Shown here: piece after piece, positions 43,879 to 51,814 of the stretch
Layout: the number at the start of each line of letters is the position of its first letter
How positions within the stretch are numbered: the stretch's first letter is position 1
NCBI GenBank assembly: GCA_016779225.1
Contig: JADHNZ010000013.1
Span: 1 to 64,000, forward strand
DNA from: Planctomycetota bacterium
GTDB lineage: Bacteria > Planctomycetota > UBA1135 > GCA-002686595
DNA: 64,000 nucleotides
Reading direction: 5' to 3'
Notes under the pieces: generated by a model
What the model saw: the letters and a program-made list of their open reading frames with translations, nothing else
Told to the model about the DNA's origin: nothing
Databases searched by the model: none
Translations under genes and position numbers: made by a program

Positions 43879-44694
43879 TCAGCGAGGCTCCAGGACCCGC
43901 TGGACCCGCTCCAGCAGGTAGGTCTTGAGGAGGCCGGAGTGGTGGCACTCCGCCTCCAGGTAGCCCTTGCCCTTGCGCTCGAAGAGGAACAGGGGCGTGA
44001 CCGGCAGTTCGGAGGGCGAGCGGCCCTCGCCGTAGACCAGCCGCACGCTCTCCCCGGCCCGGGCGGCGCGCTCCAGAGGACGCAGGCGCCCTGGGAGGCG
44101 GGGGGCCTCCGGGCCCTTGCCGGCGACCGTGATGGGGACCCGCCCCAAGAGGCCCGCAGCGGTCCACTCGTCCTCCTGGGCCTCGGCCTCCGCGGCGCAG
44201 GCGGCGAACACCTGCCAGCACCAGGTGGCGTCGTCGAGGGCCCGGTGGTGGTCGCCCTCCTCGAGGTCGAGGTACTGGCACAGGGTCTCCAGCTTGTGGT
44301 CGGGAGCCTCGGGCAGGTAGCGCTTCGCCAGGGGCACCGTGTCCACGAACGGGTTGCGGGGGGGCGTGATCCCGGCCCGCGCACACTCGTAGGCCAGCAC
44401 CCGGGCGTCGAAGCCCGCGCTGTGGGCGACCAGCCAGTCGTCCCCGAGGAACTCCAGGAACCGGCGCAGGACCAGGGGGGCCGGGTCCGCCTGCCGCACC
44501 GCGTCCTCGTCGATGCCGTGGATCTCCGTGGCCTCGGGCTCGATCGGCACCGGGGGCAGCACGAGCTCCGCGAAGGTGTCCACGACCTCGCCGCCCTCCA
44601 CGCGCACCCCGGCGAGCTCGAGCAGGAACGGCGCGCCTCGCAGGGTCGCCGTCTCGGTGTCCATGAACACCAGGGGCCTCCCGTCGGGATTCAC
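43879..44694 (-). CDS. DEDDh exonuclease fused to a WYL-like domain
   Basis: A 271-aa protein. Residues 1-165 form a DnaQ-type 3-prime-5-prime exonuclease: PLVFMDTET (Asp/Glu pair of Exo I), VAHSAGFDARVL (Exo II Asp) and HHRALDDATWC (Exo III His/Asp). Residues about 180-271 contain VRLVYGEGR, VTPLFLFERKGKGYLEAECHHSG and LKTYLLERVQRVL, which look like a WYL ligand-binding or regulatory domain. GTG 44694 overlaps the kinase stop (GTGA) and is needed to include the first strand. Such a fusion could tie nuclease activity to a nucleic-acid or nucleotide signal. Role in repair or defence is inference. Confidence 0.8.
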   Translation of the reverse strand: MNPDGRPLVFMDTETATLRGAPFLLELAGVRVEGGEVVDTFAELVLPPVPIEPEATEIHGIDEDAVRQADPAPLVLRRFLEFLGDDWLVAHSAGFDARVLAYECARAGITPPRNPFVDTVPLAKRYLPEAPDHKLETLCQYLDLEEGDHHRALDDATWCWQVFAACAAEAEAQEDEWTAAGLLGRVPITVAGKGPEAPRLPGRLRPLERAARAGESVRLVYGEGRSPSELPVTPLFLFERKGKGYLEAECHHSGLLKTYLLERVQRVLEPR

Positions 44695-46811
44695 GACGCC
44701 AGCTCCTGGAAGTCCCTCCGCCCTCGCAGCCCGTCGAACTGCGGGTTGTGGGCGATCTCGCTGGCCACGAAGTAGCCGCGGTCGAGCGCGCGCTGCAGGT
44801 GGCGCACGGCCTCGGCCTCGTCGCCGAGCACGGCAGCCACGAGCCCGGCGTGGAACGCCACGAAGCCGTCCTTCGGAGCTGCCTCGCGCGCGGCCTGGAC
44901 CGCCTCGCGGGCGCGCTCCGCAGCGCCCAGGCGCGTCTGGAGCAGGGCCATGTGGAGCTGGGCATCCAGGTCGCTCGGCACCTCGGCCAGGCGCTCCTCC
45001 GCGGCGTCCACCCCGCGCACGGCGACCTCGTCCGCCTTCTCGCGCAGGTCCAGTCGCACCAGGGTCAGCCACAGGTGGTCATAGGCGCCGATCTGGTGGC
45101 GGTTCAGGTTGACCGCGCGCTCCAGGTGGCTGCGCGCCGAGGTGAAGTTCCCCTGGTTCTTCTGCAGGGCGCCCAGCAGGCGGTGGGCGAACCACTCGTC
45201 CTGATCGATCCCGAGGGCCAGGCGATACTCGCGCTCGGCGTCCGCCGTGCGACCCGTGAGGTGGTAGCCGAACCCCAGGGCCACATGGGCCAGGGCGCAG
45301 CGCGAGTCGAGCTCGAGGGCGCGCGCGGCCGAGCGCCGGGACTCGATCAGGTGCTCCTCGTCACCGTCGTAGTGGAGGAACTTGTAGACCATGGCCTCCG
45401 CGAGCTGGGCGTGGGCGCGCGCGCTGTAGCGGTCGAGCTCCACTGCGTTGCGCAGCATGAGCAGGGCGCGGGTCAGGGCGCGGTGCGTGCCCTCGTGCAG
45501 GCGGCTCCGGGCGCTCTGGACGAGGGCCTCGGCGCGCTGGGCCTGCTCGGCGCGGCTGGCGCCGGGGGTGCGCCGCGGGGCCGTCCCGAGCATGCGCCGG
45601 ATCGTGCGCGCGCCGGCGAAGGCGAGGTCTTGCTGGAGGGCAACGAGGTCCGCGTCCCCGGTCTCGATGGCCTCCACAGCCCGCCCGGATCGCGGCTCGG
45701 ACGCGCGCCGCTCGCCGTGGGGCCAGGACAGGTGCGTCAGCTGCACCGCGAGCCGCCCCTCCGCCTCATCCAGCTCGAGGTCCAGCCGCACCTCGGCGTC
45801 CGCGCGGTTCTCGGCGTTCGCGCGCCCGGCGAGCACCTCCAGGCCACGGTTGCGGCCAAGCGCGTCGATGAGCTCCTTCCAGATGGCGTTCGCGAGCCCC
45901 GGGTGGCTCTGGGCCGCTGGCCCGCCCAGCATGGGGACGGCCACCACGCCCTCGAGCTGGGGGCGAACCGAGACGCCCTCGAGCCGGCTCTGCACGAGGC
46001 TGAGGCCCGCGAGCACCTCGCGGCCGTTCTGGAAGCGGTCCTCCGGGCGCAGCTCGAGGCAGCGCAGCAGGAACTCCTCGACCTCACCAGGGAGGCCCGG
46101 GCGCGCCTGGGAGGGGAGCACCGCCGGTCGGCCGTCCAGGATGGCCATGCAGACCTCCGGGAAGCTGCGCCCGGGGTAGGGGAACTCGCCGGTGAACAGG
46201 TTGTAGAGGGTCGCGCCGAGGGAGAACACATCTGCCGTCGGGGCCAGGTCCTCGCCCCGCACCTGCTCCGGCGACATGAACAGGACCGTGCCCACCATCA
46301 TCCCCTCCTGGGTGAGGCCGGTCTCGTTCTTGGCGCGGGCGATGCCGAAGTCCAGCAGCTTCACGCGGCCGTCCGGGGTAACGAACACATTCGCCGGCTT
46401 GAGGTCCCGGTGGACCAGGTCCATGCGGTGCACCTCCGCGACCGCAGCGGCGACCTGGATCGCGATGCGTACGCACTCGTCGATCCCCAGCAGGCGCTCG
46501 CGGAGGAGGTCCTCCAGGGTGTGGCCCTGGAGCAGCTCCATCGCGATGTAGTCGCGCGGGTCGCCATGCTCCGTCGCCGCCGTGCCGAGCTCGTAGACCT
46601 CCGTGATGTTGGGGTGCGTCAGGCGCGCCAGCGCCTTGCCCTCGCGCTCGAAGCGCTGGTCCCCCTTGGGGTCGATCTCCGCGGTGGGGCGCAGGACCTT
46701 CAGGGCCACCTCGCGATCCAGGCGCGTGTCACGCGCGCGGAAGACCTCCGACAGGGGGCCTTCACCCAGGCGATCGCTCGCCGGGTCGAACTCGAAGTGA
46801 CCGAGCTTCAT
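44691..46811 (-). CDS. Ser/Thr protein kinase with TolB-like and TPR regions
   Basis: A 706-aa cytoplasmic kinase with no membrane helix. N-terminal Hanks-type domain: P-loop GEGPLSEVF, catalytic lysine in EVALKVL, HRDLKPANV, DFG in LLDFGIARA, and SPEQVRG. Residues about 280-410 resemble the TolB N-terminal-like domain common in CadC-type and eukaryote-like kinases (IWKELIDAL, LSWPHGE, DLVALQQDLAFAGARTI). The C-terminal 280 aa are TPRs (ARALELDSRCALAHVALGFGY, AHRLLGALQKNQGNF). The stop overlaps the exonuclease-WYL start, so both are co-transcribed. Likely a sensor kinase with protein-interaction tail; targets unknown. Confidence 0.92.
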   Translation of the reverse strand: MKLGHFEFDPASDRLGEGPLSEVFRARDTRLDREVALKVLRPTAEIDPKGDQRFEREGKALARLTHPNITEVYELGTAATEHGDPRDYIAMELLQGHTLEDLLRERLLGIDECVRIAIQVAAAVAEVHRMDLVHRDLKPANVFVTPDGRVKLLDFGIARAKNETGLTQEGMMVGTVLFMSPEQVRGEDLAPTADVFSLGATLYNLFTGEFPYPGRSFPEVCMAILDGRPAVLPSQARPGLPGEVEEFLLRCLELRPEDRFQNGREVLAGLSLVQSRLEGVSVRPQLEGVVAVPMLGGPAAQSHPGLANAIWKELIDALGRNRGLEVLAGRANAENRADAEVRLDLELDEAEGRLAVQLTHLSWPHGERRASEPRSGRAVEAIETGDADLVALQQDLAFAGARTIRRMLGTAPRRTPGASRAEQAQRAEALVQSARSRLHEGTHRALTRALLMLRNAVELDRYSARAHAQLAEAMVYKFLHYDGDEEHLIESRRSAARALELDSRCALAHVALGFGYHLTGRTADAEREYRLALGIDQDEWFAHRLLGALQKNQGNFTSARSHLERAVNLNRHQIGAYDHLWLTLVRLDLREKADEVAVRGVDAAEERLAEVPSDLDAQLHMALLQTRLGAAERAREAVQAAREAAPKDGFVAFHAGLVAAVLGDEAEAVRHLQRALDRGYFVASEIAHNPQFDGLRGRRDFQELAS

Positions 46812-46915
46812 GGGGACCGGGAGAGCCCGTGCGTCCGGGTATCCTCGCGTGCGAGGTCCGGGCGTCCGTGGGGACGGCTCACCGCCCAGGATACCTGCGA
46901 GCCCCCCGAGATCGC

Positions 46916-47680
46916 GTGCCTGCTCCCAAGGACGAACCCACCGCCGCTCCCCTGGGCCCCTTCGAGCCCTGGGACTTCGAGGCCCTCTCCGACGCCCGCT
47001 CGCGGAGCGCCGAGTACAACGACCACCGCCTGCGGGCTCGCCGGCGGCTGCTGGCCATGGCGAAGGAGGTGGCTAAGCGGGCTAAGGCCGCCGGCCTGCC
47101 CCTCGAGCCGCGCACGAGCATCCACAACCCGCACCAGTTCAACGGGAATCGGGTCAGCCGCCTGTGGGCCTATCTCGTGCGGCCCAAGGCGGCCAAGACC
47201 AAGCTGAAGCGCGTCCTGGGCGCGGACCTCGCGAAGGACCTGGACCAGGCCTACAAGAACCTCTACCTCTGCATGGCGCTCGAGCACGGCGCCCTCGAGG
47301 TCAGCCTGCGCATCCACCCGGACGCCTGGTACGACGGCCAGAACCTGCTGCGACGGGTGAAGGCGGAGGGGCCCGAGGGCTGGCTGCAGGTCCTGAACAC
47401 CCTCGACGGGTTCCGGCTGGGGCTCGCGGACTGGAAGGGAGAGTGGCGCTGCGGAGAGCTGTCCCTGGAGCGGGTCGAGGACTACCTGCGCCACTACACG
47501 CCGGGTGAGCACCAGCTCGTGCTCGAGCGCCGCTGGCCGGTGCCCACGGATCCGGCCGCGCGCGAGACCGTCCTCACCGAGGAGGTCCCCGGGATCCTGA
47601 TGGACGAGGTCCTGCGCCTCGTCCCGGCCTACCGCTACATGGCCTGGTCGGACGAGAGCGACTTCCTGTTCGGGGGCTGA
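46916..47680 (+). CDS. Conserved-looking protein of unknown function
   Basis: A 254-aa soluble protein from GTG 46916 (the frame is open upstream but shares the promoter region of the divergent kinase). The N-terminal third is Arg/Lys-rich and helical (RLRARRRLLAMAKEVAKRAKAA). The centre has SIHNPHQFNGNRVSRLWAYL, LDQAYKNLYLCMALEHGALEVSLRIH and PDAWYDGQNLLRRV, then LGLADWKGEWRCGEL and DYLRHYTPGEHQLVLERRWPV. These motifs look like a compact alpha/beta fold but I recognise no family. Divergent from the kinase gene, convergent with the histidine kinase gene. Confidence 0.7.
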   Translation: MPAPKDEPTAAPLGPFEPWDFEALSDARSRSAEYNDHRLRARRRLLAMAKEVAKRAKAAGLPLEPRTSIHNPHQFNGNRVSRLWAYLVRPKAAKTKLKRVLGADLAKDLDQAYKNLYLCMALEHGALEVSLRIHPDAWYDGQNLLRRVKAEGPEGWLQVLNTLDGFRLGLADWKGEWRCGELSLERVEDYLRHYTPGEHQLVLERRWPVPTDPAARETVLTEEVPGILMDEVLRLVPAYRYMAWSDESDFLFGG

Positions 47681-47726
47681 CGGCCGGCGTAGCCGGGCTC
47701 TGGCGCCGCTGGGGTCTTGCGCGCCC

Positions 47727-49331
47727 TCAGGAGGTCGGGAGGTGCAGGGCGAGCCGAGCGCCGCCCGTGGCCCCGTTCCCCGCCTCGAGCCGTCCACCGT
47801 GGGCCGCGGCCACCCGGCGCACCACCGCAAGGCCCAGGCCGGCGGAGTCGGGGCGCTGCTTGCGCTGGGCCAGCGCCTCCCAGTCGACCTCTCCGTCGGG
47901 CCCGAGCTCGAGGCCCGGCCCGTCGTCGCTGATCACGAAGACCACCTCCGACTCGTCCGCCTGCGTCACCTTCAGGCGCACCCGCGCGTGCGCGTGCTCG
48001 AGGCCGTTGCGGATCAGGTTCTCGAGCGCGCGCATCAGGCGTCCCCCGTCGGCGTCCAGGGTCGGCAGCCCGCGGTCGATCTCCACCTCGAGCTGCCGCT
48101 CCAGCTGGTCGGCGAAGCCCTGCATGACCGCGGCGGCCTGGCGTGCCAGCTCCCCGGGGGGCACCGGCTCGAGGACCAGGGCCTTCTCGGTGTCCAGGCG
48201 CGCGAAGTCGAGCAGGTCGTCGGTGAGGGTGCGCAGGCGCTGGGCGTCGGTGAGGGCGAGCTGCATGCGGCGCACCACGGCTCCTCGCTCGGGGCTCGCG
48301 GGGACCTGCTCCAGGTCCACGAGCGCCGTCTCGAGGCAGGTCGTCAGGGCCGTCAGCGGCGTGCGCAGGTCGTGGGACACGAGCGCGATCCACCTGCGCC
48401 GCTCAGCGTCCTGCTCCGTGAGGCTCGCGATCAGGTCGCGCGCGCGCCGCCGCAGGTCTCGCAGGGCCCCGGCCAGCAGAGCGATCTCGTCCTGGCCCTG
48501 GACCGCGGGATCCTCGAGCTCGGTGACCTCGTCGAGGGGGACCGCGGCGTGGGTCACGAGGTCGGACAGGCGTCGGGTGACCAGCCGCGAGAGCGACACG
48601 CTCCCGATGACCGCGACCAGGACGAACAGGAGCAGCTCAATGCCTGCCGCCAGGGCCGCGCGTCGCTCCCGGCGCGCCGGGCTTAGGCTCGGCTCAGGCT
48701 CGTCCTCGATGCGGCCCTCGGCCAGGAATCCCTCGAGCGGGCGGCCGAGGGTCAGCAGCCGCAGCTGCCCGACCAGCTCGCCCCCCAGATGGATTGGATA
48801 GGCCGTCTGCCAGACATTGGGGTGCTCCGGCTCACGCTGGGCCCCCTCCAGCAGGTGGGCCTCGACGGCAAGCGCTCCCAGGTCGAGGAAGGCGCCCTCC
48901 TCGAGGCCGAGCGCCGGCGTGGCCGCGAGGACCCGGCCCTCCGGATCGAGCCAGGCAAAGGCCTGACCGAACACGGCCAGCTCGGCGGTGAGCTGCTCGA
49001 CCGCAGCGTCGGGAGGCACCGGCAGGCCGCGCTCGTTGGGCTCCGCCCAGTTCACCAGGCGGTGGATGACGCTGCTCTCGTCGGCGGGCACATGCAGCAG
49101 GTCCACATAGGGCTCCTGCAGGATCCCCTCGAGCCAGGGCTCGTCCCGCTCATCGGCCGCCGGCGGGTCGGGGAGCGGCGACACCTGCTCGAGCAGGGCC
49201 TCACCCAGGCCCTGCAGGCTGGGGCCAGCGAAGAACGAGGCCAGCAGCAGCAGGACGAGCAGCAGCGCGAACCGGACTGGGAGGCGGCGCCACGGACGCA
49301 CCGGAGGGGTGGGGGCGTTGGCGCGGCTCAT
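47727..49331 (-). CDS. Membrane sensor histidine kinase
   Basis: A 534-aa two-component kinase. Two membrane segments (LPVRFALLLVLLLLASFFA near the N-terminus and AAGIELLLFVLVAVIGSVSL at about 235-255) flank a periplasmic sensor domain of about 190 aa. A HAMP-like linker leads to the H-box VSHDLRTPLTALT, the N-box ENLIRNGLEHA and the G-boxes (ISDDGPGLEL, AGLGLAVVRR). It lies 11 bp downstream of the response regulator gene in the same transcript. The signal sensed is not known. Confidence 0.95.
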   Translation of the reverse strand: MSRANAPTPPVRPWRRLPVRFALLLVLLLLASFFAGPSLQGLGEALLEQVSPLPDPPAADERDEPWLEGILQEPYVDLLHVPADESSVIHRLVNWAEPNERGLPVPPDAAVEQLTAELAVFGQAFAWLDPEGRVLAATPALGLEEGAFLDLGALAVEAHLLEGAQREPEHPNVWQTAYPIHLGGELVGQLRLLTLGRPLEGFLAEGRIEDEPEPSLSPARRERRAALAAGIELLLFVLVAVIGSVSLSRLVTRRLSDLVTHAAVPLDEVTELEDPAVQGQDEIALLAGALRDLRRRARDLIASLTEQDAERRRWIALVSHDLRTPLTALTTCLETALVDLEQVPASPERGAVVRRMQLALTDAQRLRTLTDDLLDFARLDTEKALVLEPVPPGELARQAAAVMQGFADQLERQLEVEIDRGLPTLDADGGRLMRALENLIRNGLEHAHARVRLKVTQADESEVVFVISDDGPGLELGPDGEVDWEALAQRKQRPDSAGLGLAVVRRVAAAHGGRLEAGNGATGGARLALHLPTS

Positions 49332-49342
49332 GCGGTGTGGGC

Positions 49343-50044
49343 TCAGGTCGCGGCGGAGGCCTCGACCATGCGATAGCCCACGCCCCAGACGGTGTGGATC
49401 AGCTGGGGGTCGCCGGGGTCGTCCTCGATGCGCGCGCGCACGCGGCGGACATGGAGGTCCACGGTGCGGGCATCCCCCTTGTAGTCGGCGCCCCAGACCT
49501 TGTCGAGGAGCTGGTCGCGGGTGAAGGTCCGGCCGGGGTGGCGCACCAGGAACAGGAGCAGCTCGAACTCCCGGGGCTTGAAGGTCAGGGGCTGACCACC
49601 CTTGGTGGCCTGGCGGATCTCGGGGTCGAGCACCAGGTCCCCGTGCTGGACCGGGCCCGTGCCGAACGAGCGGCCCGCGCGGCGCAGGAGGTTGCGCACG
49701 CGGGCGAGCAGCTCGGGCAGGTGGAAGGGCTTGACGACATAGTCGTCGGCTCCGGCCTCGAGGCCGGCCACCCGCTGCTCCGGCGCGTCGCGTGCCGTGA
49801 GGATCAGGATCGGCACGCCGCGCCCGGCGGCTCGCAGCTCCTGGACCAGGTCAAGGCCGTCACCGTCCGGGAGCCCGAGATCCAGGATCACCGCGCCGAA
49901 GGGGCGGTCCAGGGCCGAGCGGGCGTCCTTGAGGGAGACGGCGACCTGCGTGTCGAGGCCCTCCTGGTGGAGAGCCTCGAGGAGCTCGCAGCGGATGCGG
50001 TGGTCGTCCTCGACGAGGAGCAGTCGGGAGTCGGAGCGGGACAT
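49343..50044 (-). CDS. OmpR/PhoB-family response regulator
   Basis: A 233-aa regulator. The receiver domain has the acidic pair LLLVEDDHR, phospho-acceptor Asp in VILDLGLPDGDG, Thr in ILILTARDA and Lys in VVKPF. The C-terminal winged helix shows LTFKPREFELLLFLVRHPG and DARTVDLHVRRVRARIE with the wing VWGVGYRM, typical of OmpR/PhoB. ATG 50044 gives the standard short N-terminus. It is the first gene of a two-gene operon with the histidine kinase and shares the 237-bp divergent region with the sulfatase-like genes. Confidence 0.96.
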   Translation of the reverse strand: MSRSDSRLLLVEDDHRIRCELLEALHQEGLDTQVAVSLKDARSALDRPFGAVILDLGLPDGDGLDLVQELRAAGRGVPILILTARDAPEQRVAGLEAGADDYVVKPFHLPELLARVRNLLRRAGRSFGTGPVQHGDLVLDPEIRQATKGGQPLTFKPREFELLLFLVRHPGRTFTRDQLLDKVWGADYKGDARTVDLHVRRVRARIEDDPGDPQLIHTVWGVGYRMVEASAAT

Positions 50045-50281
50045 CAGGGGCCGGAAGAGACAGGTTAGCCGAACGCGCGCGGTCTGGCGGGGGGGGCCAT
50101 CCTGCGCGTGCCTCATCGACGGGGAGGGCCCCCTGCTTGTTCACCCCCCTCTGCTGGGGAAACCGTCCGGACGCGAGTTGGACGCGGATCGGTCCGAGGA
50201 GACCCTCTGCTAGAGTCCTCCAGCGCCTGCCCGAGCGCAGGCGACCCTCGCGCCTGGACCCTCCGCTCACCCCTCGATCCC

Positions 50282-51814
50282 ATGGCACTCAGCCCCTGCT
50301 GCCTCCCTCCGAGCCGCTCCGCGGCAGGAGCCCGCAGGCGGAGATCCCCGCGCCAAGGCCCCCTCTCGAGCGCGCTCCTCCTGGGCGTGCTTGCCCTCGG
50401 CGGCTGCCGGGAGGCGGAGGCCCCCAGCCCGCCCGATGTGGTGCTCTTCGTGGTGGATACCCTGCGCCGGGACTACCTGTCCTGCTACGGCTACCCGCAC
50501 CCGACCTCGCCGCGCATCGACGCCTTCGCCGCCCAGGGGGCGCTCTTCGAGGATCCCACCTCCCAGTGCTCCTGGACCAAGCCGTCCATGGTGTCGCTCG
50601 TCACGGGGCGCTATGTGACCAGCTACCGGGACCTCGTCTTCGAGGACGCACCCACCCTCGCGGAGGTGTTCAAGGAGGCGGGCTATCGGACCGCCGCGGT
50701 CGTCGCGAACACCCTGCTCGACGAAGAGGCTGGGTTCACGCGCGGCTTCGACTGGTACGACCTCTCCAACAAGCCCAACCCCGAGCTCCCCGGGAAGCGC
50801 CTGGCCCGGGATCTCGAGGACCTGGAGGAGGCCCTCTGGCCCATCCTCGACGGTGCCTTGGCGAGCGAGGCCGGCGAGCGTCCGCCGCTGTTCCTGGTCG
50901 TCCACGCCATGGAGCCGCACTTCCCCTACGACCTGCGGCCGGAGTACGACGCCGAGCTGCCCCTCGAGGCTGCCACGCCCCTGCGGTCCGCCCAGCGTGA
51001 GGACTTCCTGGCCAACGGGCCCGCCGCTCCGGCCGAGGACCCGGGCTGGGTGCAGGGCTTCGACAGGCTGCGCAACGAGCGCGGTCGGTACGCGCGCGAC
51101 ATCCGCGAGGCGGACCGCCTGCTCGGGCGCCTGGTGGACCGCCTGGCGACCCGCGGGGTGGGGGACAACGCCCTGTTCGCCCTGGTCTCGGACCACGGCG
51201 AGACCCTGTTCGAGGAGCGCACGCCCCTGCCGGCCGCGGACCGCGCGAGCCTGCCGCCCTACCGCTACTTCTACCGGGAGCACGGCGTCTACCTGCGCGA
51301 GGGCCTGATCAACACGCCGTTCATTCTGTGGGGGGCAGGTGTGCCCGCGGGGCTGCGCGTGGCCGAGCCCGTGGAGAATGTGGACCTCTTCCCGACCCTG
51401 CTCGATCTCGCGGGCCTGCCGCGGCCCGCAGGCCTGCACGGCCAGAGCCAGGCCCCTCGCCTGCTGGGCCAGCAGTCCCAGGAGCGCGAGTTCGTCTTCT
51501 CGGCGGTGTTCCAGCACCGCGCCGTGCGCGAGGTGGCGACCGGGCTCAAGCTCGTGGTCCCGACCGAGGCGGGCCGGGCCTCGGGCTTTGGGCCTGCGCT
51601 CTACCACCTGGGCAGCGATCCCCAGGAGCTCGTGAACCTCCTCCCCGAGCGCCCCCAGGACGGCAAGCGCCTGGCCGAGGCCCTCGACACCTGGATCCGC
51701 CGCTATCCCACCCCCTCCACCCTCGGCCGCGAGCTCTCCACCAGCGAGCGCTCCGCCCTGGACGCCATGGGCTACGCCGGCGAAGGCGGCCAAGCGAAGC
51801 CGGAGGACGAGTGA
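50282..51814 (+). CDS. Lipoprotein sulfatase-like hydrolase without FGly Cys
   Basis: A 510-aa protein. The leader ends LALGGC (Cys42), a lipoprotein. The alkaline-phosphatase-fold core shows VVLFVVDTLRRD, then SQCSWTKPSMVSLVTG where the nucleophile position is Thr99 and the motif (TKPSM) lacks the Cys-x-Pro-x-Arg needed for formylglycine; it is followed by VSDHGETLFEE and HGVYLREGLINTPFILWG. It belongs to the sulfatase superfamily but likely uses Thr, as in phospho-transferases and LTA-type enzymes. ATG 50282 is chosen to retain the lipobox. The next gene overlaps by 4 bp and is a paralogue. TAGAGT at 50211-50216 could be a -10 box. Confidence 0.85.
   Translation: MALSPCCLPPSRSAAGARRRRSPRQGPLSSALLLGVLALGGCREAEAPSPPDVVLFVVDTLRRDYLSCYGYPHPTSPRIDAFAAQGALFEDPTSQCSWTKPSMVSLVTGRYVTSYRDLVFEDAPTLAEVFKEAGYRTAAVVANTLLDEEAGFTRGFDWYDLSNKPNPELPGKRLARDLEDLEEALWPILDGALASEAGERPPLFLVVHAMEPHFPYDLRPEYDAELPLEAATPLRSAQREDFLANGPAAPAEDPGWVQGFDRLRNERGRYARDIREADRLLGRLVDRLATRGVGDNALFALVSDHGETLFEERTPLPAADRASLPPYRYFYREHGVYLREGLINTPFILWGAGVPAGLRVAEPVENVDLFPTLLDLAGLPRPAGLHGQSQAPRLLGQQSQEREFVFSAVFQHRAVREVATGLKLVVPTEAGRASGFGPALYHLGSDPQELVNLLPERPQDGKRLAEALDTWIRRYPTPSTLGRELSTSERSALDAMGYAGEGGQAKPEDE

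Noticed and set aside
41698-44775. Very long open frame opposite typA and the exonuclease
   Set aside because: It is antisense to two genes with intact catalytic motifs; high GC makes long antisense frames common, and it has repetitive Gly/Val/Arg content with no domain.
44748-47207. Long plus-strand frame over the kinase gene
   Set aside because: Antisense to a protein kinase with all motifs; no recognisable domain of its own.
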